Shown in pieces: positions 22,901-33,720 of a stretch of 64,000 nucleotides of DNA. This DNA is from Arthonia radiata. Taxonomy: Eukaryota > Ascomycota > Arthoniomycetes > Arthoniales > Arthoniaceae. The stretch is taken from positions 1,116,001 to 1,180,000 of the forward strand of contig PSQN01000004.1 of the NCBI GenBank assembly GCA_002989075.1, written 5' to 3'. Each line of letters opens with the position of its first letter. Positions within the stretch are counted from its first letter, which is position 1. Below the pieces are notes generated by a model that searched no databases, was not told where the DNA came from, and saw only the letters and a list, made by a program, of their open reading frames with translations. A program made the translations under genes and the position numbers.

Positions 22901-24008
22901 GAGGCATGCGAGCCTCTTCTCTCGTTGTACGTTATCTGCTCCTGATCGAGACTGTCGTCGACGGAGAGCCATTGTTTCAAGAACCCCTGCCTTCTGTCCC
23001 TTTCAGCCTGCTGGTAATCGCGTTCATGCAACTTTTGCTGCTCAAATCGTTCGCGTTGGTCCGCGAAATACGCTCGAAGCTCGTTGAATTGTTGTTGAGA
23101 TTCCCTGTAGTGCTCCAGTTCTGCATGCCTTTTGACCACTTCGAAATTGTCCTGGAGGCTCTTGAAATAAGGCTTAAATTGAGTCTTGAACGTGCTCCAA
23201 ACGGCGTGAAATAGCTACAACAAGACTGTCAGTCAAGCAGAGCTTGTAGGGTGCGCAGGTTCTGCACGTCAGATAGTGATATTGACCGTTCTGGGAGAAC
23301 CATTCTACTTTCTCCTCCACGTAGCCTTCGTAGGCTGATGTGTGCATGCTGTCGACTTACCTTCTTCCACGCTTTCTCTCGAAAGCAATCCATAGCTCGA
23401 AGATGGAATTCCAAGATTGTTTTGAAAATGTCAACAAGTGCGTCCCTTAAATATGGCGTATGCTTGAACAAAATCTCATACTGTTCCAGCATTGGTATGG
23501 TCCGCCCAATGTCGCTGTACATCTCCAGCATCGCGTCGAAGGCGTTGGCAAAATTACTAGCTACCTCAAGCAAAAACTTCATCGGACCCCACACGAAGCC
23601 CAGATAGTCTGTAGAGTTCAAGAACACTTTTACGACCCTGTCCTACATGGGAGCCATCAGTAGAAGATCTTTGCTGGCGGCAGCTATACGCTGCTTGAGC
23701 CGACGCGCCAACTATTTCCAGATGGCTTGATGGCTTTGCCGCCGGTAAGATGCCAATTTACGAACGCTTGGACGCCATGAACTTACAAGCGATTGCATGG
23801 CTTCGAGGAAGCTTTTTATGCGCGGTAAATTTCTCAACAGTCCTTTCTTTGCTTGGGTCTGCTGTATGTTGTATAACGCGTTTTCGAGCTCATGCAAATT
23901 TGTGAATCGGAACTGACGTTGTTGATCGATAGATAGGCGATGTTTGAATTCAGCTCGGAAGCTATCGAGAGCCTTCTTGAGCGCCTCAGATTCAAAGGCA
24001 CGCGCCAT
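19923..24008 (-). CDS. STAND/NACHT NTPase with N-terminal DUF7708-like region and C-terminal C2H2 zinc fingers
   Basis: Exons 23787-24008, 23361-23642, 22089-23214 and 19923-21973 (introns 144, 146 and 115 nt) give 1226 aa. Residues 1-190 (for example DYLGFVWGPMKFLLEVASNF, helical) look like the DUF7708 region seen at the start of fungal NACHT proteins. Residues 190-250 are a charged coiled coil. The NTPase follows: Walker A MTGQPGAGKT near 300, Walker B VYLVVDGVDE near 400, then a winged-helix-like segment (RPLKWREIQGALATV). The region after about 815 has C2H2 fingers, the clearest being FACDLCSKAFTRKMNLDDH and HRCAYCPTVFSRISDRSRH, plus CCHH variants such as CTWADCSNAEHGFG. STAND proteins act as signal-sensing switches in fungal non-self recognition. 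The usual C-terminal sensor is WD40, ankyrin or TPR repeats; here fingers take that place. Target unknown. Confidence 0.8.
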
Positions 24009-24983
24009 AGCGTGTAGGTGCTACTGAGCCTAGATGCGGAGGCCGAACTGAACCATGTGAACAAAGCCTTCACACGTTACGATGCAAAGTGCAACTAGGT
24101 AGAGAGCAAGTGAAGGAGCTCGGACGCGAGAATTTGGAGCCACAATGGCTTACAGAAGGATCCTCTGAAAACAATGTTGATACTATGGCTACGCACGGGC
24201 CTTTCCAAGTGAGAACAGTCTTGGGCGACAGCCACCGCACATGTCTTTTGGAGGATATTTCCTCCCAAAGACGTGAGTCGGAAGGCAGCGAAGCCTCAAG
24301 GTGGCTGAGGGGGGTGATGCAGGCGAATGCTGTGGTCAATCAGATTGCGCAGCCCTGCTGCAGGAGCGACGCGAGGCATCCACTAGTGGTTTGCATCCTG
24401 AGACGCTGACACCAGACCCGCTGACACCAGATCCGCTGATACATTTCACTTTTGAGCGCCATGCTGGAGCTCGTCGAAGCGTGACACTTGGGCGTTCGAC
24501 AACGCAGCTCACAGCGATGGGGTGGTTGTGAAGGAGATGGGTTAGAAAAACGGCAGCTATTGACGCTAGTCCCAGAAGGTATTGGCGTATAATTGCCCGA
24601 GGTGGCTTGGCATCTCGCCTGTTTGCCCTCTGTTCATCCTCCATGTGTCGCTCATCCGTATGCGCAGCAGTAATGATCAAGCCGAAGCCTTCTGAGGGCA
24701 CTGCTTTTAATGCCGCTGGCAAGCAGCCGAGCATTACGTTGCCGATAACATGCGCCTGACTGGCTTGTACCTGCTCGACCTTGATCTTATATCAGTTGTG
24801 CTGTCAAGCAGCCCACACTGAAGGTGCCGCGCTTTTGCTTTCCTGCATCCCGTGCTTTGAGCTGTAGTGGCGCAGAAAGATTGACACTGTGTGCAATGTA
24901 CATCCTGCAACTTGTTGCAAGCCGCTGGCTGGACTGCCCCTCTCTACTCCCAGCGGTCTCAGGCGCTATTGACAGCACGCACG
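24009..24983. other. Divergent intergenic region; weak minus-strand frame 24336-24734
   Basis: Lies between the divergent NACHT and SNF2 genes. A minus-strand frame (24734 to 24336) has one hydrophobic stretch (YLLGLASIAAVFLTHLLH) but no family and a low-complexity GSGVSGSGVSVSG tail. The tail comes from a short tandem repeat near 24405-24440 (about 2.5 copies of a 15-16 bp unit containing CTGACACCAGA). I do not call it a gene. Confidence 0.35.
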
Positions 24984-27900
24984 ATGGCTGAAGATGAATC
25001 TTGGAGGACCTTGAGTCTTTGCGCAGACTGGCAATGGCCTAACGAAGGGCGTCCGCTGGGTACCGATTCGCTGAGCGGTTTCCAATCTCTCGAAGAAGAC
25101 TATGGTGTCGAGGGCAACGTGGAGCCGTCGACCAGTTGCCCGGCATTGACTCCCGGGTACTCGACGACACCGGAAACAAGCTCCTTCGATACGCACCCCC
25201 GGAACCTCAATGTCGACCAGCGGCCGCTCTACTCTCTTGACCACGCGCAAGCATACAGTTTCTGTGACACTTTGACTCCTTCACAGACACAATTACAACC
25301 TGGCAATCAGCTGGTATCAATGGACTCTGATGCCGGTGACGCGATGGTGTGCTATGGACGTCTACCTAACATTAAAGCTCGCCTTGAGACCAATCCCAGC
25401 AACGTGCGTACCCTCTCAAAAGGGAACTTCGTATATTTCCTGATAGCATCCCACAAAGACTACTTCTATTTGAATGACAAAGTTCAGAACTTCGCCTTTA
25501 TCAGTCTGCGTGTATGCAATACTCTGCAAAAGCTCCAGGATCGTCAATTGTTGTATAAAGCATACGTTCTAGCAGACTCCTGGACCAAGATCGTGAAGGC
25601 TTGGAGGCCATCTGCAAAGACTGGAAGGGAGTTCACTTTCAGCGTTGTGGTATGCGGCTCTAGGAACAGGGCCATGGAGGTTGGTAATATCTTTTCAGAT
25701 GCAAAGCTCTTCCTGCAACAGCTAGAAGAGTTTCGCCCGGATCATTCTCTTGACTTGGTTAACCCGCACTGGCTACATCTCCCTAGTTTCTCGAAGTTTG
25801 AAAAGTCTTTCGAAGATGGTAGCGAGCAACAAGCTGAAGAAAGTCCTCTATTGTTGCAGTCTGTCTTCGACGCGACCTCACAGCATGACGCGTTAGATGA
25901 GGCTTCGATCGACGCTCGCGTCTCAAGCAATCTCCACAGGCACCAAAGAACTGCTGTTTCGTTCATACTGAGAAAAGAGAAGGGCACGTTGCCGGACTCA
26001 ATGAGTCCGTGGCAAGGTCGCCAAACTCAGGGCGGGCACTGCTACTATGAGCACGCAATTACCGGCGATCACGAAACCAACCCGATGAAGTCAGAGACTC
26101 CCGGTGGCATTCTCGCTGATGAAATGGGCGGGGGTAAGACTGCCAGCCTTCTGGCGGTCATTGTTGCAACGCTTGACGAAGCTCGGTCTCTCTCAAAGAA
26201 CACCGGAAACACAAATCTGAGGACTGCAGAAGCCTTGCCCGGTTGTCCCGCAACGTTGGTGATTGTTCCCTCGGAGCTGCTTCTAGCGGCTTGGGAGTCA
26301 GAAATCCGCCGCCACATCCGCCCTGACACACTGCGAATCCACAGGTTCCATGGCGCCAAAAAGGAAATCGATCCCGGCCGGCTGCAGAACATCGATCTCG
26401 TCCTCACGACGTATGCAACGGTGGAGTCCGACGCCCGGGGCTACAAGTGTTTGAGCAAGGTGTGTTGGTATCGGATGGTGCTCGATGAAGGTAAGACCAA
26501 GCACTCGATCCACCTGTTGGACTTCTCTCTTCATGCTGATTTCACGTATATGAAGCGCATGTAATTCGGTCAGACACCACCAAGCAGCACGCATCAGTAA
26601 GAGTGATTTCGGCGCGCTCCAGATGGTGCCTCACGGGGACACCCATGCAGAATAAGCTTGAAGATTTTGGATCTCTCCTTCGATTCCTGCAAGTATCTCA
26701 ACTCGAGGACCGTGCCAACTTCCGAAAACACATTTTGTTACCCATTGAGCATCATAAAGACACCACCAGCCTGCAGAAGCTGCTTCCCTGGGTCTATCTC
26801 CGTCGGCGTCGCGCTGCATTCGGAGTGCCGGAGCCCGCAGTTATCCTCAAGCGGCTACGGTTGTCCAAGGAAGAACGCGGTCGATATGAGCAGATCAAAA
26901 GTGCGTGTAGCGACGCGATCAAACTTGCTCAAAGTCGTGAATCGCTGGGTGACAAACGACGGTACGTTCCCAAAGACGGCTTTGTCCGTCCACCCCTCTC
27001 GAACCACTGGATGGTAGGGGCTGCATCGCGAGTGCGGTGACTTTTGGTCAAAAGGGCAGTCGTCATCAGATCTACTTCTTCAACCTCAGCGCACGAATAA
27101 CTGACATCCGCACCAACAGGTCAACTTTACGCCAAAGCCTAAGGCTGCGCATCACCTGCAACAACGGCACCTTCGAAAAGCCACCGCCAGAATTCGCTAA
27201 GGACCCGTTCTCGCTGCGGGACACTGAAGGTGCGCCTTCCGGAAAGGGAGACTGCCCATCGTGTTCGAAAGAGATATGGACAATCAAGGAAGAGAAAAGT
27301 TCGTATCATCACATTTGTGGAGCTTGCGCCTCGAACCTGTGCGAGCAGTGCTTGCCAGAGTACGCCATTAGCATTGCGATGAACTGCAGCAAGGCGAACA
27401 GACTCTGCCAGCATTGCCAGAAGACTTTCAAGCCCCGTACATACGACGGCGTCGCATCGGCGTCGCATTTTGAGAAGCTTACCGACCTAGAACTCGACGC
27501 GAACACCAGCACGAAACTTGACGCTGTCGCGAGGGACATCGTAGAAAACAAAGCGACATGCAATAAGTAAGTTCCAGGCCATAGTGCAGGCTGCATAGCG
27601 ATTGCTAACAAGCTTGAAGCCTTGTTTTCTCGACCTGGCGAAACACGCTTGAGCTACTACTACGACTGCTTCGTCGTAAAGGCATACCCGCCAAGCTCAT
27701 CCACGGCCAGACGTCTGTAAGCGAGCGCACCGCAGTGCTGAAGTCGTTTGAGGAGCATGCAGCGGGCGCTGTGTTGCTCATGACAATCGGTACTGGCGGT
27801 GTCGGTCTCAACATCTTCTCCGCCAACCGCATCCATCTCGTCGAGCCTCAATGGAATCCTGCGAATGAAGAGCAGGCATACAGCCGCGCTGTTCGCCTTG

Positions 27901-28040
27901 GTCAAGACAAGCAAGTGACCGTCATCAAATATGTGATGGACGACACTGTCGAGATCGAAGCCGTGCAGCGGAAACAAGCTACCAAGAGAAAGCTTGCGGA
28001 GTCATTCAAGCATGAACACGAAATGATTTCGAAACGCTGA
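24984..28040 (+). CDS. SNF2-family ATPase with degenerate RING (Rad5/HLTF/Rad16-like)
   Basis: Exons 24984-26490, 26556-26961, 27120-27566 and 27620-28040 give 926 aa. Helicase motif I is DEMGGGKTAS (about 380), motif II DEAH is created across the first intron, motif III region is WCLTGTPMQNK. A cysteine/histidine cluster at about 680-735 (CPSCSKEIW, HHICGACASNLCEQC, LCQHCQKTF) is a RING-like domain inserted between the helicase lobes. The C-lobe shows LVFSTWRNTLELL, IGTGGVGLNIFSANRIHLVE and motif VI QAYSRAVRLGQ. This arrangement is typical of Rad5/Rad16-type translocases with ubiquitin ligase activity, but the RING has unusual spacing and there is no HIRAN domain, so it may be one of the expanded fungal paralogues rather than Rad5 itself. 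First in-frame ATG is 24984. Confidence 0.85.
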
Positions 28041-28187
28041 AGCGTATTGCTAGAGAATAAGTTCTGAAAGACAATCGAGTCACAATTTTTGTTGGGCGTT
28101 CCTTTTGGCGTCTTGTTGCGTGGAAGAAGAGTCAGCGAAATTCTGATGCACAATATTGGCATCGCCAAGAAAGCCGATGATGAGCAG

Positions 28188-28235
28188 TCACGTGTTAGGA
28201 CGCCCGGCCCTGTGCATGACGGTCGGAGGGCAGTG
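28188..28235 (-). repeat. Bipartite element copy H (inverted)
   Basis: TCACGTG, 32 bp, AGGGCAGTG. It is the only inverted copy of cluster 2 and lies 148 bp past the SNF2 stop codon, mirroring copy A after the SGNH gene. Confidence 0.85.
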
Positions 28236-28373
28236 CAGACGCGGGAGACTGAGGGAAACGATGATGCTGAAATTGATCTGAAACGATGATGCGAGCAGGC
28301 ATCGATTTGCCTTGCGATCGCCTTGCATCCTATCTGACAAGGATAGCCAAACTCAGTAGCATTTGCTTGGTAG

Positions 28374-28374
28374 G

Positions 28375-28410
<36 letters not shown>

Positions 28411-28413
28411 GCA
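28374..28413 (+). repeat. CAA trinucleotide microsatellite
   Basis: About 12 uninterrupted CAA units followed by CAGCAG. No coding frame is supported across it. Confidence 0.9.
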
Positions 28414-28716
28414 GCACCGTCATTGCAAGAGATTACTCGAACCATCATCGCCCAAACCCCCCCTTTGATAAGGTGTTAGACTCTTTGCGTGAGGGGTAGA
28501 AGCGCTCCCAATGTCATATCAATTAGCCATTGGCTCTGAGCTGTGACGAGAACAGCGAAATCTCAGCACATGGCGATTCTTCGTGACACAGAAGGTCATT
28601 CGTCACACTAGCATCTTGATAGGCCGTAGCCTTGCCCCTCGAGATCTGTATAGGTCTAGCTCGCTGCATTATGCAATGCGGCCAACAAAATGAGGCCGGG
28701 TGCGAGAGGGTAGTAG

Positions 28717-28765
28717 CACTGCCCTTTATATTTCGACACAAGACGCGGAGTCCCCGAACACGTGA
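28717..28765 (+). repeat. Bipartite element copy I
   Basis: CACTGCCCT, 33-bp spacer, CACGTGA followed by T. Its spacer shares TTCGACACAAG with copy J. Confidence 0.85.
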
Positions 28766-29189
28766 TTATAGTACCTCCCTTTCGTACCACGAACACTAGA
28801 ACATCTCGGTGTCCGCGAACATAGGAGGCGCTCAAATGTCACAACGAATCAAATCTGCCCACTGATTTTGTAACTGCGTGAGTGAAGGTCTCAGCTTGGC
28901 CGAAAAGCGGGTGCCGCAGGCATAGAGGACAAGTCATTGCACTCGAAATGCGATCGGCCGTTGTACTGCCTTGCGAGGTCTGTGCGAGCTGCGGGCCACC
29001 TTTGATAAGGTATATGGCTTTTATCACATTCCGACTAACATGGTAGGAAGGTAGGTACAGGAGGATGAGACGGAAGATATGAGTGCGTCCATCACGTGAT
29101 CCCAATATATGCCTATTCAGGCAATTCTCCACCAGGCATCCCGTGTCTTGGCATGGCCATCTGGACTGGGCGATCCTGCACCCTTCCTA

Positions 29190-29238
29190 CACTGCCCTCC
29201 GATATTCGACACAAGCAAGGGAGCCTCTGTGCACGTGA
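29190..29238 (+). repeat. Bipartite element copy J
   Basis: CACTGCCCT, 33-bp spacer with ATTCGACACAAG at the same offset as in copy I, CACGTGA followed by T. Confidence 0.85.
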
Positions 29239-29673
29239 TCATCTCATTTCTCATCGCATGAACCGCACGAGTGTTTCGCTGCATGTCGCTCCATAGAACC
29301 CCTTCAGGACCTGTCCAGAGTTTCAGACACCAAGCCCTGCCAGATTATCGAACGATATTGTAACACACCCTTGCGCTTGTGGACTGCGATGTCTGCTTGA
29401 ACTACCTATGTGCCCTCTAAGATGCACGTCCGAATGGACTGCCTTAGTCACCGTCGTGACTGCGATGTTCAGACGTTTGTCCAGAGGGTGAAGAGCGCAG
29501 GCGTGACGTGCGACGAGTCTTGCGACGCCAGTAAAACGTTGCATGCGACACAGGTATTCTAATGAGCGCTACTGTTCACCATCGGGTAAGTTGTCGGGCA
29601 TGGATGAGTGAATGTGTAAGGAACCCTTTGGCTGGCTGGCCGACTGGCAATTGGCTGCCTCCATTGGTGTTTG

Positions 29674-29722
29674 CACTGCCCTTTATAACAGTCCGCAGCA
29701 CACAGCGCGTCCAAACACGTGA
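29674..29722 (+). repeat. Bipartite element copy K
   Basis: CACTGCCCT, 33-bp spacer starting TTATA like copy I and ending AAA, CACGTGA followed by C. Confidence 0.85.
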
Positions 29723-29817
29723 CTTTGCTGCCTGTAAAAGCCTATTGATGCGATTAGTTGGCGACATGAGGTGAGTTTCGTGCAGTAGATGGGGCTGAGC
29801 CAGACTGTTAAGACTTG

Positions 29818-29866
29818 CACTGCCCTCTCATCTTTGGAACGAAAGTGTGGGAGTTGAATCACGTGA
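29818..29866 (+). repeat. Bipartite element copy L
   Basis: CACTGCCCT, 33-bp spacer, CACGTGA followed by G. The only copy in which the flanking base breaks the RTCACRTG consensus. Confidence 0.85.
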
Positions 29867-30168
29867 GCAGAGTGTCGCATGCTTGGAAGTAGCATCAGCC
29901 TCTTCTGTACCGACGGTCCAGAGCCGTCGCATAACTTACACTTGGACATCTCATATAAGCTAATGACAGCAAAGTCCAAGTTTCTTTGATTAGTGCTGTG
30001 GTTCTTGGAATTAGCGAGCAGACAGGATATGTTTCAAGTCTCTGTAAGTTGAAGGTGTAGATATTGAAGTCGAGGTGATCCCAGGAGTAGTAAATGTTAT
30101 TATGTGCAGGATCGTCACGGAAGTAAAGCACAACGAAAAGAAAATCAAAGAGCACACACGGAGTAGAG

Positions 30169-30217
30169 CACTGCCCTTCAAATCTATAGCTGCCGGCTGG
30201 AGGGTGCCAACACGTGA
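30169..30217 (+). repeat. Bipartite element copy M
   Basis: CACTGCCCT, 33-bp spacer ending CAA, CACGTGA followed by C. Confidence 0.85.
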
Positions 30218-31270
30218 CTGTGAAGCGGCCCTGCTTCCCTCATACGACTTTGAATGAGTTGCCACGCTTACTTTGGGAGCGACGTGGGCGTCCATGCTAT
30301 GGAGTTTGTGGAGCCTTGATTTTCCTCCTTTAAAGGATATAGGAAGAGATGGTCTGCGATGTCTCCAGTGCTTGTTGATGGCAGAAGGGTTGAGGGGGGA
30401 TGGGCGGGCTTTTGGGGGCGAAACCCCTGCCAACAGAGTATCTCAGGGGTTTGAGAGGAGGCGGATTTGCGCACAATACCGCCAAGTCTTTTGCCAGCCA
30501 TTCTCTATTTCAACATTGGTTGCATATTATTAGGTACGTAGATGGCCGATCTACCTAGCGAGCGCAACATTAGCCGACGACTGTTCTTGAGAGGAGCAAA
30601 AATATACGCTCTCACACGCGCGCGTAAGAGGGGTGGAGGGTCAGCGTAACAGCAGGCGCGCACGTTGGACACGCAAGTACGAACGACTAGGGCGTTTACG
30701 AAGAAGCTTACAGACACGGAATGGCGGATGTAAGTTAAATACGATGACACATCGACGCTACACCATCTCGACTCTCGAGGCGTTCATAGCTGCGTTCGCC
30801 GTGAGCACGCAGAAGTAAGTTCAACCACTTCCCAGCTCTTGGCCGCGGTTATATTCATTACACAGAGTACGAACGTTGGTGCGTGGCGCTGCTATCAGGG
30901 AGCAAGCTACTAGTAGGTGTCCACGGTTCGCAAGCTTCAGTTCGACAACGCCTTCGAGCATACAAAGCGGGCCGATTTCCAACATATCCAGAATCTGGTG
31001 TCTCATGTGCTCGTATATCTTCTCACCAATTGAGCTGCTTATCATGCTCGCATTTGAAAACTTTTGAAACCCGACAAAAGCCAGCGTGACCTTTACCGGA
31101 TACGTCCACGATGGCTTTCTCCTTCGCAAATAAGTATCGCGTTAATGCTATTACTTGATGGTCTTCATCAGAATCCTCACAGCATTGAAAACCATCTCTA
31201 TTACTTTGCCAGCGCTACTTCATTACTTTGTTACACACCAAAGTCTTCTACCACCAATCGTGTCTTCAGT

Positions 31271-31680
31271 ATGACTAGTGTTTCAGGTAAATTCTACAAC
31301 AATGGCCGAAACATCGAGTTCCACGTCGACGCTGCGTCTCATCGGCAAATGAAGGAGCACCACCCCCTTCATTCAGCTGAAAAGACCGCGGAACGGGTTA
31401 TAATGCTGGCACAAGCGCGAGATACATCCGCGACCGTGTCCTGCGGCGCAGTCATGATTGTTCATGATTCAGGGTGAGTTGACTTTGTTCTCCAACCTCC
31501 TTCCCTATCTGGTGATATCAAGTGCGCATCAAGGACACTGACTGTTCCCGTAGCGCGACGGTCAAAGTCTGGTTCTTTGAGAACAAGGACCACATGGAAA
31601 AGGGTCAGGACTTGAAACATGCCGACAAGATCGATGTGCGGACCGTGGACCCGAACCATCTTTCGCAGACTTTGACATGA
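31271..31680 (+). CDS. Small orphan protein, 109 aa
   Basis: Exons 31271-31473 and 31554-31680 (intron GTGAGT...CCGTAG, 80 nt) join in frame. The product reads MTSVSGKFYNNGRNIEFHVD, AEKTAERVIMLAQARD, SCGAVMIVHDSGATVKVWFF, EKGQDLKHADKIDVRTVDP. The even mix of residues, clean splice and in-frame join argue for a real gene. No signal peptide, membrane segment or known domain; probably a small cytosolic alpha/beta protein. It stands alone in a region otherwise empty of genes. Confidence 0.55.
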
Positions 31681-33720
31681 TCTGTCCTTGATTACACGGT
31701 GGACAATATGTCGCGCAGTAGTTCAATCGACGATTCATAAGACCGCCGTCTCGTTTGGACTGGCAGCCGAGTTTCTGCATTATTCGGCTGACGCATCGCG
31801 TACACGAAGAACCTCTGTGCGTGAGCTATGATACTGCATACGATTGCTCCTTCACCCCTTTGCTGCGCGAGTTTCGAATTGAGATTACAGTGCTTTGCAA
31901 GGCGTGAGTGGTCGCTGTTGAGATAAAAGGAGTTAAAGGAGGTGATGACAAAATACGCGCATACGACCCATCCTTAGAATCATAAGGAATAAGGTCTGCA
32001 GGTAGATGGCCCTGCCGAGACACCTCCCATGTCCTTCGCTCGCAGGAATTACTGTCTGAAGCTAAACGAAGGGAACCCTACCACAGAGCCAACTATGCCA
32101 TGGAAGACACCAAGCAGGCCACTCCTTTCTGATACGAGCTGTGTATGACGAGCAGCCCAGCTTACCATTGCTACCAAGCTTATCGAGCACCCACCCTACG
32201 GCACTCTCGATATTCGCGACGCGCTCGATTAGTCCCACGATCTGCACTTCGAGCAGTGCGACTAGACTATCCCGGGAGTCGTTAGGAGAGCAGCAGCGTC
32301 TTTGGTGAAAGACTTCCGCCTTGAACCCGACTCACCCCGGCTTCGCGTGGAAAGGAAACAAAAGCTGAAAGCCAGGCGAAGCGAGCAAATGCAAGTCATT
32401 TCCGGTGCCTCAACCGACGACAGACCAAGCAATCCAGGACTGCAAAGCCTACCCAGTGCTATTCGAGGGCTTGCACTATTGCCCAGGGCTGACTGTTGCA
32501 CAGAGTCAAGGGGCTACTGAGTACTCCTTGCAACATCGTGGCTGCATTCGTCAGCTTAGGTATGCACGAGCCGAAGCAGACCTTGGAGCTTGTTCACGGT
32601 CGTCCACTCCCTGCCAAGACGGGTTGTCTCCTAATCTTGTTGCTTCCTTGAGAAAAATTAGATTGATGAAATGGCACAGATGTCCTTACGAGATTAATAG
32701 CGCCCCAGTACAAATCGTACTAGCTTCTCCGCACGGACCATATAGATGACGACCGGTGGGAGCTAGGCCAAAACAAGTCGAATCCACGATCGCAAATGGA
32801 TCAACTCTCGCATTCATCTCCTTTTGCAGAGCGACGAACCCCCATCGATGGCCAACTCTCTTCCGACAAGTTTGACACCTGTTTCGTATCTTACTCAGCT
32901 CGTCTAGATGTACCCACACCGACGCATCTACTGACTGCTTCTGTAATTCACAACAACGGCACGTCAACGGCCACCTATTCCTCTGTCGTTGGATCAACGC
33001 ATCGCAACAGTCGTGACTCTCGGAGAAAGCTACCTGTCTAGAAAGTCTTTAAAGCTTGTGTAGCTGACAGCTTGCGTAAGGCCTGTGAGCCTTACAACCG
33101 TACCACATCATACGCCCCATTCGACCATCCAAAATTCGTCCCCACACCACATCCAAGACTACTTGCGACATGCCGCGAATACTCTACGCTGTTGTAGCCG
33201 CGGACTAGTCTTTAAGCAAACCCATAAGCTGATTCAGACTGAGAGCGGCTGGCCGTCAAACCCATTGCCTTGGGAACACCTAGGTGACCTTGGGGGGCAG
33301 GAGAAAGAATGCCTTGCCCGAATAATGCTATTCTTTCATATATATCGTCGCGCAATATACCAACTGCGTGCGCGAGGAGTGTACGGATTATCGCCCCTAC
33401 CTAGATGACTCCGTCCGCGGATATCGGGCGACCAGTCAGCTAGTACGTGTCAGCATGAAGCGAGACACGAAGTAGGGTAAGACAAGACACGTAGCTACCC
33501 TACTATTAGCACAGGAGACGTGGTCTAGCACGTAACTTCGTATAGGAGACGTATATGCTTCGTTGCTTAGCGTTCGATTGTGGAACAAGGCAAGAACGAA
33601 TATAGAGGGGCCGTCTCCTTGGGCATTCTAGCGTTTCCCATTCTTCCTGACAATCACCATAGCTGAGGCTTCTCCAAACGATCTCGTATCCTTTCACACT
33701 TGAGCGCTAAACCCTTCACG
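31681..33720. other. Intergenic, no gene seen
   Basis: About 2 kb. Several short frames, none with protein-like composition or family resemblance. No copy of the bipartite element. Confidence 0.4.

Larger units (their letters stand above)
28041..31270. other. Gene-poor stretch carrying motif cluster 2
   Basis: More than 3 kb with no supported gene. It holds six bipartite elements (H-M; H inverted) and a CAA microsatellite. Frames up to about 170 codons occur, but they are antisense or repeat-derived and resemble nothing. Confidence 0.5.

Noticed and set aside
29093-29099. CACGTGA within cluster 2 without a first box
   Set aside because: The 42 bp upstream shows no CACTGCCC-like sequence. 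Could be a copy with a lost first box, but not supportable.
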